Positions 1 to 8,961 of a DNA stretch of 64,000 bases are shown here, piece after piece; within the stretch, counting starts at the first letter, position 1; the number at the start of each line of letters is the position of its first letter. The translations under genes were made by a program, and so were the position numbers. The DNA comes from F1-60-MAGs104 sp964355975 (GTDB lineage: Bacteria; Planctomycetota; Phycisphaerae; Phycisphaerales; SM1A02): assembly GCA_964355975.1 (NCBI GenBank), contig CAYHFW010000001.1, positions 248,001 through 312,000 on the forward strand, given 5' to 3'. The notes beneath the pieces are model-generated. The model made no database searches and was not told the DNA's origin. It saw nothing but the letters and a program-made list of their open reading frames with translations.

Positions 1-887
1 AAGCGTGGGTGAAAAAACCAGAGGCGCGCATCGTCGGGCAGTCCGCCCGTGCGAAGGGGGACGAGTGTTTGATAGGCCATGCGCTCATCTGCCCGCCACG
101 AGAGATCGACTGCAATGGTCGGCACCGTGCTCATCGCCTGCGAAATCGGAAACGCGCACGCCGCCAGCACTCCGTCGCGCAGTCGAAGCGCGTAGAGGTA
201 CTTGCCATCGCCTGAGAAGAGCGGCGCCATCCATGAACCATCTTCGGGCGGGGGGATCTCTTGCGTCACACCTGCTTGCTGCACGCAGAGGGCAAACCGC
301 GAGTTGCCGCGCGAGCGTCGACACCACGCAATCGAATCGCCCTCTCCGAGTGTCGCCATCGCATTGACATGCTCATCTTCGATGAGCCACGTGGGATCGC
401 CGCCACTCCATGCGACGCGCCCGACCCAACGTGCACCATCCACACGTGGACTCTCGACCAGAAAACCTGCAGAGTCTGCGCTTCTCCCAAGCAAGAGGTC
501 TGTCGCGTTGACTCTCACGGGCGGGCTCTTCGAGCCCACGCTCAACGCCGCGACCGAAATCGTGCCCGCATTGGGTTGTCCGCCCTCGAGCGATCCAAGC
601 AGTGTTGGCCAATCGGCAGTACTCGTTGCCTGGATCGCTGCCCACTGACCATCGGGTGACACCAGTGGCAGCGCAAATCCGTCGTACTCAAGCGAACAGA
701 TCGGATCGAGTCGAAACCGCACGTGCGCGTCGGTGCCTGCAAGGGGCATCGTCGTCGTCGCGGGCGTCGGCTGCTCACTCTGCAAACCTCCGACAGAACC
801 CAACGGCTTCACGCAACCCGCGAGTGTGAGCGCGCCCACACACGCGAGGCTTGCAGCGCGTAGTTGATCAGGCGGTGGATGCCGCAT
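1..887 (-). CDS. Putative lipoprotein at the end of the type II secretion operon (partial, C-terminus off window)
   Basis: The frame is open from an ATG at 887 to the window edge, about 295 residues, with no stop. The N-terminus is a lipoprotein signal: a hydrophobic stretch ends in a lipobox L-T-L-A-G-C with the modified Cys at residue 25. The rest is soluble and rich in Trp, Gly and Ser (for example VSPDGQW, MAPLFSGDGKYLYALRL), resembling beta-propeller-type repeat proteins, but I do not recognise the family. It starts 6 bases after the gspD stop, so it is very likely co-transcribed with the secretion genes. Its place after the secretin suggests a pilotin-like or surface-accessory role, but that is inference only. 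It could equally be an unrelated lipoprotein. Confidence 0.8.
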   Translation of the reverse strand, partial: MRHPPPDQLRAASLACVGALTLAGCVKPLGSVGGLQSEQPTPATTTMPLAGTDAHVRFRLDPICSLEYDGFALPLVSPDGQWAAIQATSTADWPTLLGSLEGGQPNAGTISVAALSVGSKSPPVRVNATDLLLGRSADSAGFLVESPRVDGARWVGRVAWSGGDPTWLIEDEHVNAMATLGEGDSIAWCRRSRGNSRFALCVQQAGVTQEIPPPEDGSWMAPLFSGDGKYLYALRLRDGVLAACAFPISQAMSTVPTIAVDLSWRADERMAYQTLVPLRTGGLPDDARLWFFHPR

Positions 888-893
888 GATGAA

Positions 894-3806
894 CTACGGA
901 GCGATCGATGGATCGATCGGTGCGAGTGGATCGACAGGAGCACCGCCACTGGTTTGTGGAAGATTGAGTTTGTGCTTTTCGACCATCGATTCACTGTTTG
1001 CATTCAGCGGCTTCGAAAGCACATCCAATCGCTCACGATCATCTGCGTTGAAATTCGTGTCGTTCTCGTCTGGATTATCAACAACCGTCGGCGTGATGAA
1101 AATCAACAGTTCCTTCGTCGAGGCAGATTCATCCTTGTTGCTAAAGAAGAGATCGAGCACTGGAATGTTGCCGAGGATGGGGAACCCGTTCTTGGCCTTG
1201 CTCTCAGACTCAACGCGCACGCCGCTGATGACGATCGTTTGGTTGTTCTTGACCGTGATCTGCGTATTCGTTTGGCGTCGATCGATCGTGGGGTTGTTGC
1301 TTCCGCCAACATTCAGCGTCGAGGCCGTGTTCACGTTTGAGAGAAGCACTTCGATCTCCATCGCGACATTTCGCTCTTTCGTGATGCGAGGTCGCACATT
1401 GAGTCCGATTCCAACCTGAATCTGATCGAAGCTCGATGTCGTTCCGCCACCAGTCGAGCTTCCGGTCGTTGTTCCAGTGAGGAACGGAACATCTTGACCC
1501 GCAAAGAAGACGGCTTCTTTGTTGTCGCTCGTGAACACACGTGGCTGCTGCAAGATGCGCACCGATGTGTCTCGCTGGAGTGCTTGCAAGATGACCGTTG
1601 CGTTGACGCCAAATGTGAAGTTCGACACGTTGAGTGCCGTCGGAAAGATCTGATCCTTCGCACCTTCAAAATTCAGTGTGTCGCCCGCGCCACCAGCGCC
1701 GATCACCACCGCATTATTCGGATTCGCCGGAGAGATCGATCCTTGAGGTCCAAACTGAATACCCATCGCAAACTGATCGCCCAGTTCGACCTCGGCCAGA
1801 ATCGCCGCGATCATGACTTGTCGTCCGGGCTGGTCGAGTTCGGTGATCAACTCGATCACTGCCTCCTGAATCTCAGGCGTTGCCAGAACCAAGAGCGAAT
1901 TCTGCCCCGCATTTGGAACAACACGGCTCTTGCCAATGATTGCGCTCACTTCAGTGGATTCACTTCCGTTGGCGCCACCTCGGGCGTTCTGCCACGGAAA
2001 CTCGATCGTCGCTGTCGTGGTCGCCGCGCCACCCGTCGACCCCGTCGTTGCGCCGGCATCGCTACCACTTGATGACGATCCACCGCCTGCGGAGAAGTCA
2101 ATGCCACTCAACCCCTCGGCAGGAGCCTCGATGCCAGAACCTGAACCGCTCTCTGCGAGCAGGGCATTCACGATCTCGGCGACATCGACCGCACTCGCAT
2201 ACTTCAACTGCACATTGGTTGGCATTCCAACAGTGAGCGGGGTGTCGATCTTCGAGAGCAATTCGTCGAGCCAGACAAAGTTGTCTGGAGTCTTGGTAAC
2301 GATGATGAGGCGGTTTGAGTCGGGATAGGCCTCGATGCGAAAAATGTTCGCCACTGCGACATCGGCGCCACTATCGCCGCCGCCGCCGCCACCACCAGCG
2401 CCTGCGAGTCGCGTCGCGCTGCCACCCCGTCCACCGCTCGATCGGCTCGCGCCACCAGACTCAAGCAGGGACTGCAAGAGATCTTTGACCTTCAGCGGAT
2501 CGGTGTATTTCAAGTCGTATGTCTTGAAGATTGAGCCGTGTTTGGTCGGTGCAACGTCCCACGAGCTCGCGATGAGGTCGGCGATGCGACGCAGTGTGTC
2601 GACGTCGGATCGCACGGTGATTGAGTTCGTGGCAGCAAGCACCGTCACGATGAGAGTTGGTGCATCGCTGCCGCCAGCCGCTGCCGCAGGCTGATTTGGA
2701 TTCTGCCCAGGTCGTGTGTTCTGTCGATTTTGTCCGCGTGGTGCCGCTGCGCCGCTCGACGATCCGGAAAAGATCGTCGTGATCGAGTCGGCGATCACGG
2801 TCGCGTCGGCGTTGCGCAATTGAAACGTTTGGGTGCGTGTGTCTTCAAACGGCGAGACATCGAGCACATTGATGAGTTCCTGGCAGCGCTTCGCAAGACC
2901 AACGTCACCTTCGAGGATGATCTGGTTCGAATTGCTATCGACATCGATCTTGGCGTAATCCGGCATCGATTGACTCAACCGATCGAAAACTGACTGCGCG
3001 CGCGTGTGTTCGATTCCGAACACTTTGATCACGACCTGTCCATTTTCCTCGAACGAAAGCACGTCGACTGAGGGCCCAAGCACCATCGCGGGCTGCAACT
3101 TGCCGACATTCGTCAGCATGTCGACCATGATGAGTTCGTCGGTCTCGACCACGCCGATGTCGTTCAGTCGAAACGCCTGAAAGATGAGCTCGAGGGCCTT
3201 GAGTCGTGTCACCGCTTTGTCGCTGATGACGCTAATGGTTTGTGTGCGCAGCTGCGCGAGGCGAGGCAGCACAGCCTTTCCAGTGCATTCAACAATGAAC
3301 GGAAAGAGTTCTTCAACCTTGATCTCTTTGAAGTTCACCAGCACCAACTCTTTCATGTCGATCGGTCGGCGATCGGCACGAAACTGGCGGATGGGTGGCG
3401 TGAACGTGTTGAGAATCTCGGCAGGACCCGCGGGAGGTTGCGCGTTGTTCACAGCATCGGCTGAATCGTCGACTGGCGCGATTGTTGTCGCTTCTGGTTC
3501 CGGCGATGGCGCAGGCTCTGCGATCGGTTCGTCCACAGGCTCTGGAGCGACAACTGGTTCAACAACTGGTTCGGCAGCTGGCGCCGGCTCTGGTGCAGGA
3601 ACTGGCTCTGCCGCAGGAACTGGAACTGGAACTGGAACTGGTTGGCGCGGAGCACTCGGCTGCGAACTTGGTTGCACTCCACGACTCGCGGGGGATTGCG
3701 ATGGGCCCGCGGCAATGCATGGCTGTGTGCTCACGAGTGCGCACTCAAGTGCGATGATCGCGGCGGCGCTCAGAGTGCAGTTCTTTCGAAGTGGCGAATG
3801 GCTCAA
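894..3806 (-). CDS. gspD: Type II secretion system secretin GspD
   Basis: This is the outer-membrane secretin that forms the exit channel of the type II secretion system. The frame is open up to 4340, but its first part overlaps the upstream gene and looks like out-of-frame translation. I place the start at a TTG at 3806, preceded by GGAG at 8-base spacing and followed by a plausible signal peptide ending near CIAAG; the product is about 970 residues. A Pro/Glu/Ala/Val-rich linker follows, then N-domains that include NADATVIADSI, and the C-terminal secretin domain with VGIGLNVRPRI and GNIPVLDLFF. Gly/Ser-rich loops sit between N-domains. The family assignment is secure; the TTG start is inferred. 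Confidence 0.93.
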   Translation of the reverse strand: MSHSPLRKNCTLSAAAIIALECALVSTQPCIAAGPSQSPASRGVQPSSQPSAPRQPVPVPVPVPAAEPVPAPEPAPAAEPVVEPVVAPEPVDEPIAEPAPSPEPEATTIAPVDDSADAVNNAQPPAGPAEILNTFTPPIRQFRADRRPIDMKELVLVNFKEIKVEELFPFIVECTGKAVLPRLAQLRTQTISVISDKAVTRLKALELIFQAFRLNDIGVVETDELIMVDMLTNVGKLQPAMVLGPSVDVLSFEENGQVVIKVFGIEHTRAQSVFDRLSQSMPDYAKIDVDSNSNQIILEGDVGLAKRCQELINVLDVSPFEDTRTQTFQLRNADATVIADSITTIFSGSSSGAAAPRGQNRQNTRPGQNPNQPAAAAGGSDAPTLIVTVLAATNSITVRSDVDTLRRIADLIASSWDVAPTKHGSIFKTYDLKYTDPLKVKDLLQSLLESGGASRSSGGRGGSATRLAGAGGGGGGGDSGADVAVANIFRIEAYPDSNRLIIVTKTPDNFVWLDELLSKIDTPLTVGMPTNVQLKYASAVDVAEIVNALLAESGSGSGIEAPAEGLSGIDFSAGGGSSSSGSDAGATTGSTGGAATTTATIEFPWQNARGGANGSESTEVSAIIGKSRVVPNAGQNSLLVLATPEIQEAVIELITELDQPGRQVMIAAILAEVELGDQFAMGIQFGPQGSISPANPNNAVVIGAGGAGDTLNFEGAKDQIFPTALNVSNFTFGVNATVILQALQRDTSVRILQQPRVFTSDNKEAVFFAGQDVPFLTGTTTGSSTGGGTTSSFDQIQVGIGLNVRPRITKERNVAMEIEVLLSNVNTASTLNVGGSNNPTIDRRQTNTQITVKNNQTIVISGVRVESESKAKNGFPILGNIPVLDLFFSNKDESASTKELLIFITPTVVDNPDENDTNFNADDRERLDVLSKPLNANSESMVEKHKLNLPQTSGGAPVDPLAPIDPSIAP

Positions 3807-3873
3807 AGAGAGTGCTCCAAAGTGAGATCGAGACCGACATGAAACGGTGCGAGTTGATGTGGATTGCTTGAAA

Positions 3874-4950
3874 TCATCGATCGCCCTCGGCGATTCGAGT
3901 GCGCAGGAGGGCCGATTCGTCGCGCAGGCGATCCTGCACCGTCTGATCGAGCCCCGCTGACTGCCGCGCTCGGCTGACGCGCGCAAGCGCCGCGCGGGCT
4001 TCGGCGAGCGAGAGTGCATTGATCTGTGCCGGATTGAGCGATGGGGGAATCGTAGTGGGTGGCGTGAGAGCGGGGGACTCTCCGAGCGCACGCGGAGCAG
4101 GTGCGGACGGCTGCGGAGCGACCACTGCAGGGCGCTCGCTCGCTCGCTCGGCTGTTGGTGCGTCGGGATCGGGAACATCCGACTCATCGACCACTGGGTC
4201 GACCTTTGCCGAATCCGCAAGAACTGGTTCGACGATTGGATCAGCGGCGGTTGGCGCAGGCGTTGCGATGGTCGGCGCGGTTCGAGGAGTTGGTGCGACC
4301 GCTGCCCGAGTTGGCGCTGCTGGGGTTGGCGCAGGCGCATCGTCGCGCTCTCCTTCGCCTACTGCCGGTGCGACTGCCTTGATGATCGAGTTGGTTCGCG
4401 CAGGCGCACCCGAAGAGAGTTTCGACCAATCGACTGGTGTCCAAATCGGCACTGAGTACGACCCGCGGGCGTGCTCAATCAAGATATTGGATGGCGCCTC
4501 GACACCGATGACTTTCACGCCATTCTTCTCCTCGCCGATGCGAATCGAAAGCGTCTCGCCGAAGTACACCAAGTCGCCGAGCATTCCAGTCGGTCTCGGT
4601 CCCGCGTATTCCGCTGGCGCCGCTGGTGGTGGCGGCGGAGGGAGTGGGGGAGCTGGAGGCGCGGGCGGCGGCGGCGGCGGCGCGGGACGAACTGGAGGTG
4701 CGGGCATCGTGAAGAGACTGCGCCCTGCAAAACGATCAGTCGACGTCTTGACGAGCTCGCCGTGTCGTTCGTGGGCGCGTGCCATCGATGTTGTCTCATC
4801 GCCTTGCGGTCCTGGCACAAAGACTGTGGTGACAGCAGTCACCATCTCGCTGAACAGAACGGCTCCCCCGAGCACAATCGCGAGCACACTCACAATGAGT
4901 GGCGCAGACCACTTCGTGGCAAGATTCGTATTCAAGCGAGAGAGATTCAC
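3874..4950 (-). CDS. Type II secretion inner-membrane protein, GspC-like by position
   Basis: The protein is about 358 residues. One N-terminal membrane segment (roughly residues 15-40) is followed by a very proline-rich linker, a small folded domain with LVYFGETLSIRIG, an Ala/Pro-rich linker, and a C-terminal helical module. The topology and position beside gspD fit GspC, which links the inner-membrane platform to the secretin, although sequence identity to GspC is not obvious by eye. I chose the GTG at 4950, whose GTGA overlaps the stop of the upstream gene and which has GAGG just before it; a TTG at 4992 is the alternative. The last ~55 residues (from about 303) match the C-terminus of the GspL-like protein encoded upstream. 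Confidence 0.72.
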   Translation of the reverse strand: MNLSRLNTNLATKWSAPLIVSVLAIVLGGAVLFSEMVTAVTTVFVPGPQGDETTSMARAHERHGELVKTSTDRFAGRSLFTMPAPPVRPAPPPPPPAPPAPPLPPPPPPAAPAEYAGPRPTGMLGDLVYFGETLSIRIGEEKNGVKVIGVEAPSNILIEHARGSYSVPIWTPVDWSKLSSGAPARTNSIIKAVAPAVGEGERDDAPAPTPAAPTRAAVAPTPRTAPTIATPAPTAADPIVEPVLADSAKVDPVVDESDVPDPDAPTAERASERPAVVAPQPSAPAPRALGESPALTPPTTIPPSLNPAQINALSLAEARAALARVSRARQSAGLDQTVQDRLRDESALLRTRIAEGDR

Positions 4951-5555
4951 GATCCGCCTCGATTTCGACTGTCGCGTGGAGCGATCGCCCAAGCTTCTGC
5001 TGAGAGTTGAACGTCAACTTTCTTATGGTCATCACGCCATCGCAAGGTCACCGAACTCAGTGCATCAATGGATGGGTTCGCTTCCAAGTCTGCGAGCACT
5101 TGAGCGACTTCGTCTGCGGATGTGCTGAATCCGACCTCGCCGCGCATTTTTTCAATTCTGTGCCCCGATCCAGCGATCGAACTCATCGCGCTGCTTGGCA
5201 ACTTTCCTCCGCCGAGCGCTTCATATCCGAAGTTCGCAATGTGATGTTTCTTCATCGTTTCGTTCACAGCAAGTGCGAGCGATTCGGATGTTCGCGCCTC
5301 ATCATCGGGAATCTCGGCATTGCCAAAGGCGATCGCAGCACGTTCAACGTCGCGTGCGAGTGGCCCGCGTCTCGCATCTCCGCGCTCAAGCAAACTCTGC
5401 AGTCGCGATGCCTCTTGCGACCACTCGCGCGCGTAACTCCAGCAATAGTCATCAAGCAGCAAGTAGAGGCAGCAGAATCCCACCGCTGCGAGTGCGAGCC
5501 GCCACATCGGAGGCAGTTGACTGATTCGTGCCGCCATCGTTGTCTTCGCAGCCAT
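4947..5555 (-). CDS. Type II secretion protein, GspM-like
   Basis: This 202-residue protein has one N-terminal membrane segment (LALAAVGFCCLYLLLDD), then a heptad-like helical stretch and a small alpha/beta domain. That is the architecture of GspM/PilO, the bitopic partner of GspL in the assembly platform. The gene sits between the GspL-like and GspC-like genes. The ATG at 5555 overlaps the upstream stop as TGATG; a GTG at 5558 is also possible. The call depends mainly on topology and synteny, because primary sequence is poorly conserved in this family. Confidence 0.7.
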   Translation of the reverse strand: MAAKTTMAARISQLPPMWRLALAAVGFCCLYLLLDDYCWSYAREWSQEASRLQSLLERGDARRGPLARDVERAAIAFGNAEIPDDEARTSESLALAVNETMKKHHIANFGYEALGGGKLPSSAMSSIAGSGHRIEKMRGEVGFSTSADEVAQVLADLEANPSIDALSSVTLRWRDDHKKVDVQLSAEAWAIAPRDSRNRGGS

Positions 5556-7522
5556 CACTTCGCCCTCGCTTGGTCGAGCAATTTGTAGAACTCAGCTTTC
5601 AGCCGAGCTTCATCGGCCTCGCTGAGTGCCATCCCGCCGCGCGCACGAGAAACCTTGCCGAGCGCCTCGCGCGCCTCAGTCGGAGTCATCGCGGCAATCT
5701 GTTCATCAGTGAGTGGATCGGGAATCGAGACTCCTGCGCTCTCGCCTCCACTTTGGCCACGGCGGGCGGCGTCAGGCGCGGCCGACCCGCCACCCGCCCC
5801 GCGCCGCTTGATGGCGCGGGGATCACTGCTGTTTGCTTGCGCTGCCTCGATCGCCTTTGCTGCGTCCTCGTTCATGGTGGGTGGCAGCGCTGTGTCAGTT
5901 GGGATGGGTGGTGTCCCAGTCGCGACTTCGACTGATTCCTCACCGCCATTGCTCGACGACGCCGCAGAAGAATCGATTGCTGGTCGTGTCGTCGCCGCAG
6001 ATGACTCGACCGCGCCATACTTTCGATCGCGCAGTGTTCGCCGTGCAAAATCCTGTGTCTCTGGGTAATTGGGAATCAGCGTTGGACTCGCAACCGCAGC
6101 GCTCATGCTGAACTTGATGACCCCGTTGGCGTTTGGGGGATCCCAGTTCTTCTCGACACGATCAAAGACTCGCGACTCGCGCATCTGTCGTTCCATGAGC
6201 AGGATCGCCTCGGCAGCTCCATTGCCCCCTTGCGGCTTCGCACTCCCCTCGAGTTGAACGGGCGATCCATGCGCGATCGCAATCGACTCAAGTTCGATTC
6301 CCTCGGGAGTCGTGGACGCGATATCCCCGAGCAACTTGCTCATCGGCCACGCATACTTCTCATACTCACGAAACATGGCGGTCTGTTGGTTTGAACGTTG
6401 CAGCGTGCGCTCGAATGCCGCTGCGTCTGGAAGCAGCGACTGCAAGTACATGAGTCGCGCTCCCGAAATCGCGGGGGGAACGATTGCCGCAACGAGTACA
6501 GCGGCAATCACAAACCGTGCCGCGTTTCTTGGGGTGCTCGCAATCTTGACGAAGCGGGCGGCTGCTCCAAGATCCGCCTCCTGCGCGCGCGCTCTCAGCG
6601 AGCAAATCCCGCTCAGCGGTCCAGCGAGCGCGATGGCAGTCCCCAAGAGAATTCCGTTGCGCTGCCACCACGCCTCGTCAGATGGGCATGCCTTCGCAAG
6701 CGGTTGAAATGACGAGATCTCACTAGCGAGCGGTGCGATGAGTCCTTCGGATTGAATCTCGAGAGCGCTGCGAAGCGCGTTCAGAAGCGACTCAATCGAG
6801 GCTTCGGGGATGTCTGCGAGCAAGAGTGTTTCTGCGGCAATTCGAACAACCGACGCGATCCACTCGGCTTCGTCTGCGCCCTCTTCGCGCAGCGTTCGAA
6901 ACGCACTGTGAATTCCATCTGAGTATGCGATCGAAATCGAACCGCTCGCGCGTTCAAGGTAGAGCGTGAATGCTTCGTGGGCGCCGAACTTGAGCGCTCC
7001 GCCAACGAGTGCCGCGAGCGCTGCGATGGGGGGAGCGAAAGTTGGATCGAGTGCGGTTGCGACTGCATTGGGCAGCGCAGGACCGACGTTCGTCAGCGGC
7101 CATTCGACCAACAACGCCGATCGCGCTCTGTCGGGATCGCTCGTTGGAACAAGTGATGCATTCGTCCGCCAGCGCGCTGCACCACCCAGAAGCAGGTTTT
7201 CGACTTGCAGGCGCAAAGCCATCTCGAGTTGGTCAGTCGTCGCGGATGGCATCGTGACCGTCCGGCAGATGACATCACACCCCGCGAGCATGATGATGGT
7301 CTTCGCAGCGAGGCTTCGCTCAATCCACGAGCGCGCATCCTCGAGGGCAGTCGCGCCAGAGAATGACTCGGCATCGATGACTTCGAGGCGATCAGAAGCC
7401 ATTGACACGCAGAGTGCATGGCAGTCACGCACTGTCGTACCGTTGCTCTCGATCGAGAGCACGACTGCACGATTTGGATCGGCGTCTGCCTTGGTCTGTC
7501 GACTCTTCTTGGACGGTTTCAT
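5555..7522 (-). CDS. gspL: Type II secretion protein GspL-like (PilM/PilN-type) with a C-terminal extension
   Basis: The product is 655 residues, longer than typical GspL (about 400). The N-terminal half resembles the actin-like cytoplasmic domain of GspL/PilM. A membrane segment near residues 335-360 (FVIAAVLVAAIVPPAISG) leads into a PilN/GspL periplasmic ferredoxin-like region. The last ~180 residues are low complexity and end in a helical module with TPTEAREALGKVSRAR. That module matches the end of the GspC-like protein (SLAEARAALARVSRAR), suggesting a shared interaction element. The ATG at 7522 overlaps the gspK stop (ATGA). Known role: GspL docks the GspE ATPase to the inner membrane with GspM. 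Confidence 0.78.
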   Translation of the reverse strand: MKPSKKSRQTKADADPNRAVVLSIESNGTTVRDCHALCVSMASDRLEVIDAESFSGATALEDARSWIERSLAAKTIIMLAGCDVICRTVTMPSATTDQLEMALRLQVENLLLGGAARWRTNASLVPTSDPDRARSALLVEWPLTNVGPALPNAVATALDPTFAPPIAALAALVGGALKFGAHEAFTLYLERASGSISIAYSDGIHSAFRTLREEGADEAEWIASVVRIAAETLLLADIPEASIESLLNALRSALEIQSEGLIAPLASEISSFQPLAKACPSDEAWWQRNGILLGTAIALAGPLSGICSLRARAQEADLGAAARFVKIASTPRNAARFVIAAVLVAAIVPPAISGARLMYLQSLLPDAAAFERTLQRSNQQTAMFREYEKYAWPMSKLLGDIASTTPEGIELESIAIAHGSPVQLEGSAKPQGGNGAAEAILLMERQMRESRVFDRVEKNWDPPNANGVIKFSMSAAVASPTLIPNYPETQDFARRTLRDRKYGAVESSAATTRPAIDSSAASSSNGGEESVEVATGTPPIPTDTALPPTMNEDAAKAIEAAQANSSDPRAIKRRGAGGGSAAPDAARRGQSGGESAGVSIPDPLTDEQIAAMTPTEAREALGKVSRARGGMALSEADEARLKAEFYKLLDQARAK

Positions 7523-8961
7523 GGTTCGCGGTACATCAAAATCTGAGCGGGCAGCGTTGAACGATCGACAGTGACGACCATTTCAGATTCACCACCGACA
7601 GTCTTTGAAAGACCGCGACTCGAAATCGTGAAAACAAAACTCTGAACATCGAGTTGCTTTGCGAGAGGCGAGAGGATCTGTGGGGTGAAGCCAGGAATGT
7701 CCAACACTGCTGCGAGCGAAGTGAGTCCAGACGGCTTCGCATCGCGTCGGGAGAGGAGAGTATCGACAAGTTTTGGATTGAGGTCGAAGACCTCCCGAAG
7801 CACTTCACCCGAGACCGTGTTGACATTGATTTTTCCAGGGCCAGGACGCTTGAACTCGGTCGTTGTGCACTCGTTCAGCACGCGTCCCTTCGCGGCGTTG
7901 TCGAGGTCGCCCGGACCCGCTTGTGTTGCACCGCCGGTCGTCGCGCCGCTGCGTCCGCCGCTCGAGCGTCCGGTGGAACCTCCAGGTGTTGCGCTGCCAC
8001 TCGCGCCTTGCTTGCCGCCAGTGCTGCGACCGCCCGCTCCAGTCGCGCCTGCGCTTGGACTTGACCCCGCTCCCGAACTCAAAGTCGAAAGGGGCACCAT
8101 GAGCAATTGTTCGAGCTTCGCATTGGGCAACTTGGCGTACGCGAGTAGTGCGCTCGCTTGAGGCGCGGTGATCGCGGTGCGCTCCATCACTTCCTCGGGC
8201 GTTGCAGTTGCAAGATTGAGTCTGGGCAGTCCACTTGGAGCGAGCGCCGATGAGCGGGACAGAGCGGTGAGAATGCCGGACCAACCCAGGTCGAGCATGC
8301 CATCGGACTTGTCGTCGGGCCACGTCTGGTCGCCATCATCTTCGTTCGAGTTGATTCGCCCGTCGAGGTTCCAATCTTCGCCGCGGGTGTATTCGGGCCA
8401 AACTCCGGCAACAAGTTCGAGTTCTGCAAAGCTTCGAAAGTTGGCGTTGCGCGGCTCGTAACTCTTTCCGCGGTTCTGATAGTGCGACTTCTCTGCGCCG
8501 AGCATTCCAGAATCGTCGTTGCTATCGCGCCAATCTGTGATTGCGCCAACGACGTCGGGAGTCATGTCCCGAACGTTCATGAGCTCGCCCGAGAGAAGGT
8601 TGATGTTCGCCTTGCTGTGCTCATCGAGAGGGCCAGCCCACTCTCTGCCATCCAAGAAGTGGCGAATGTCGAACGAGCCAGTTTCGAGTTCGCCGTACGA
8701 GTTGTCTTCGAGATCGCGAATCATCGCAAGAGCATCCTCGGCATCTGGATTCTCGGTGTGGTATTCCATGATGGCGATCATCGTCTCAACGCCCGCACGG
8801 GCAGCCCAGCGCGCTTGCACGCGCGCGATCGCGTCGCTTCCAAGAATCGCCTGTCGAAACGACGAAATCTGAATACCAGCCACGATTGCTGCGCCAATCG
8901 AGACCGCCCAAAGAACAATCACGAGCACCGATCCGCGGCGCGATTGAAGTGAACTCGCCAT
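7519..8961 (-). CDS. gspK: Type II secretion minor pseudopilin GspK
   Basis: This 480-residue protein has a short basic start (SRRGSVLVIVLW) followed by the hydrophobic pseudopilin helix, then the large GspK ectodomain with GPLDEHSKANINLLSGE and a helix-hairpin-helix-like region. A second motif, GPGKINVNT, lies in the C-terminal half. GspK caps the pseudopilus with GspI and GspJ. A Gly/Ser/Thr-rich insertion of roughly 60 residues (SAGATGAGGRSTGGKQ and onward) interrupts the ectodomain and is unusual for the family. The ATG at 8961 overlaps the gspJ stop as TGATG, indicating translational coupling. Confidence 0.88.
   Translation of the reverse strand: MASSLQSRRGSVLVIVLWAVSIGAAIVAGIQISSFRQAILGSDAIARVQARWAARAGVETMIAIMEYHTENPDAEDALAMIRDLEDNSYGELETGSFDIRHFLDGREWAGPLDEHSKANINLLSGELMNVRDMTPDVVGAITDWRDSNDDSGMLGAEKSHYQNRGKSYEPRNANFRSFAELELVAGVWPEYTRGEDWNLDGRINSNEDDGDQTWPDDKSDGMLDLGWSGILTALSRSSALAPSGLPRLNLATATPEEVMERTAITAPQASALLAYAKLPNAKLEQLLMVPLSTLSSGAGSSPSAGATGAGGRSTGGKQGASGSATPGGSTGRSSGGRSGATTGGATQAGPGDLDNAAKGRVLNECTTTEFKRPGPGKINVNTVSGEVLREVFDLNPKLVDTLLSRRDAKPSGLTSLAAVLDIPGFTPQILSPLAKQLDVQSFVFTISSRGLSKTVGGESEMVVTVDRSTLPAQILMYREP

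Noticed and set aside
3807..4340. N-terminal extension of gspD to 4340
   Set aside because: It overlaps the GspC-like gene out of frame and has a composition unlike the rest; a TTG with ribosome site starts the signal peptide.
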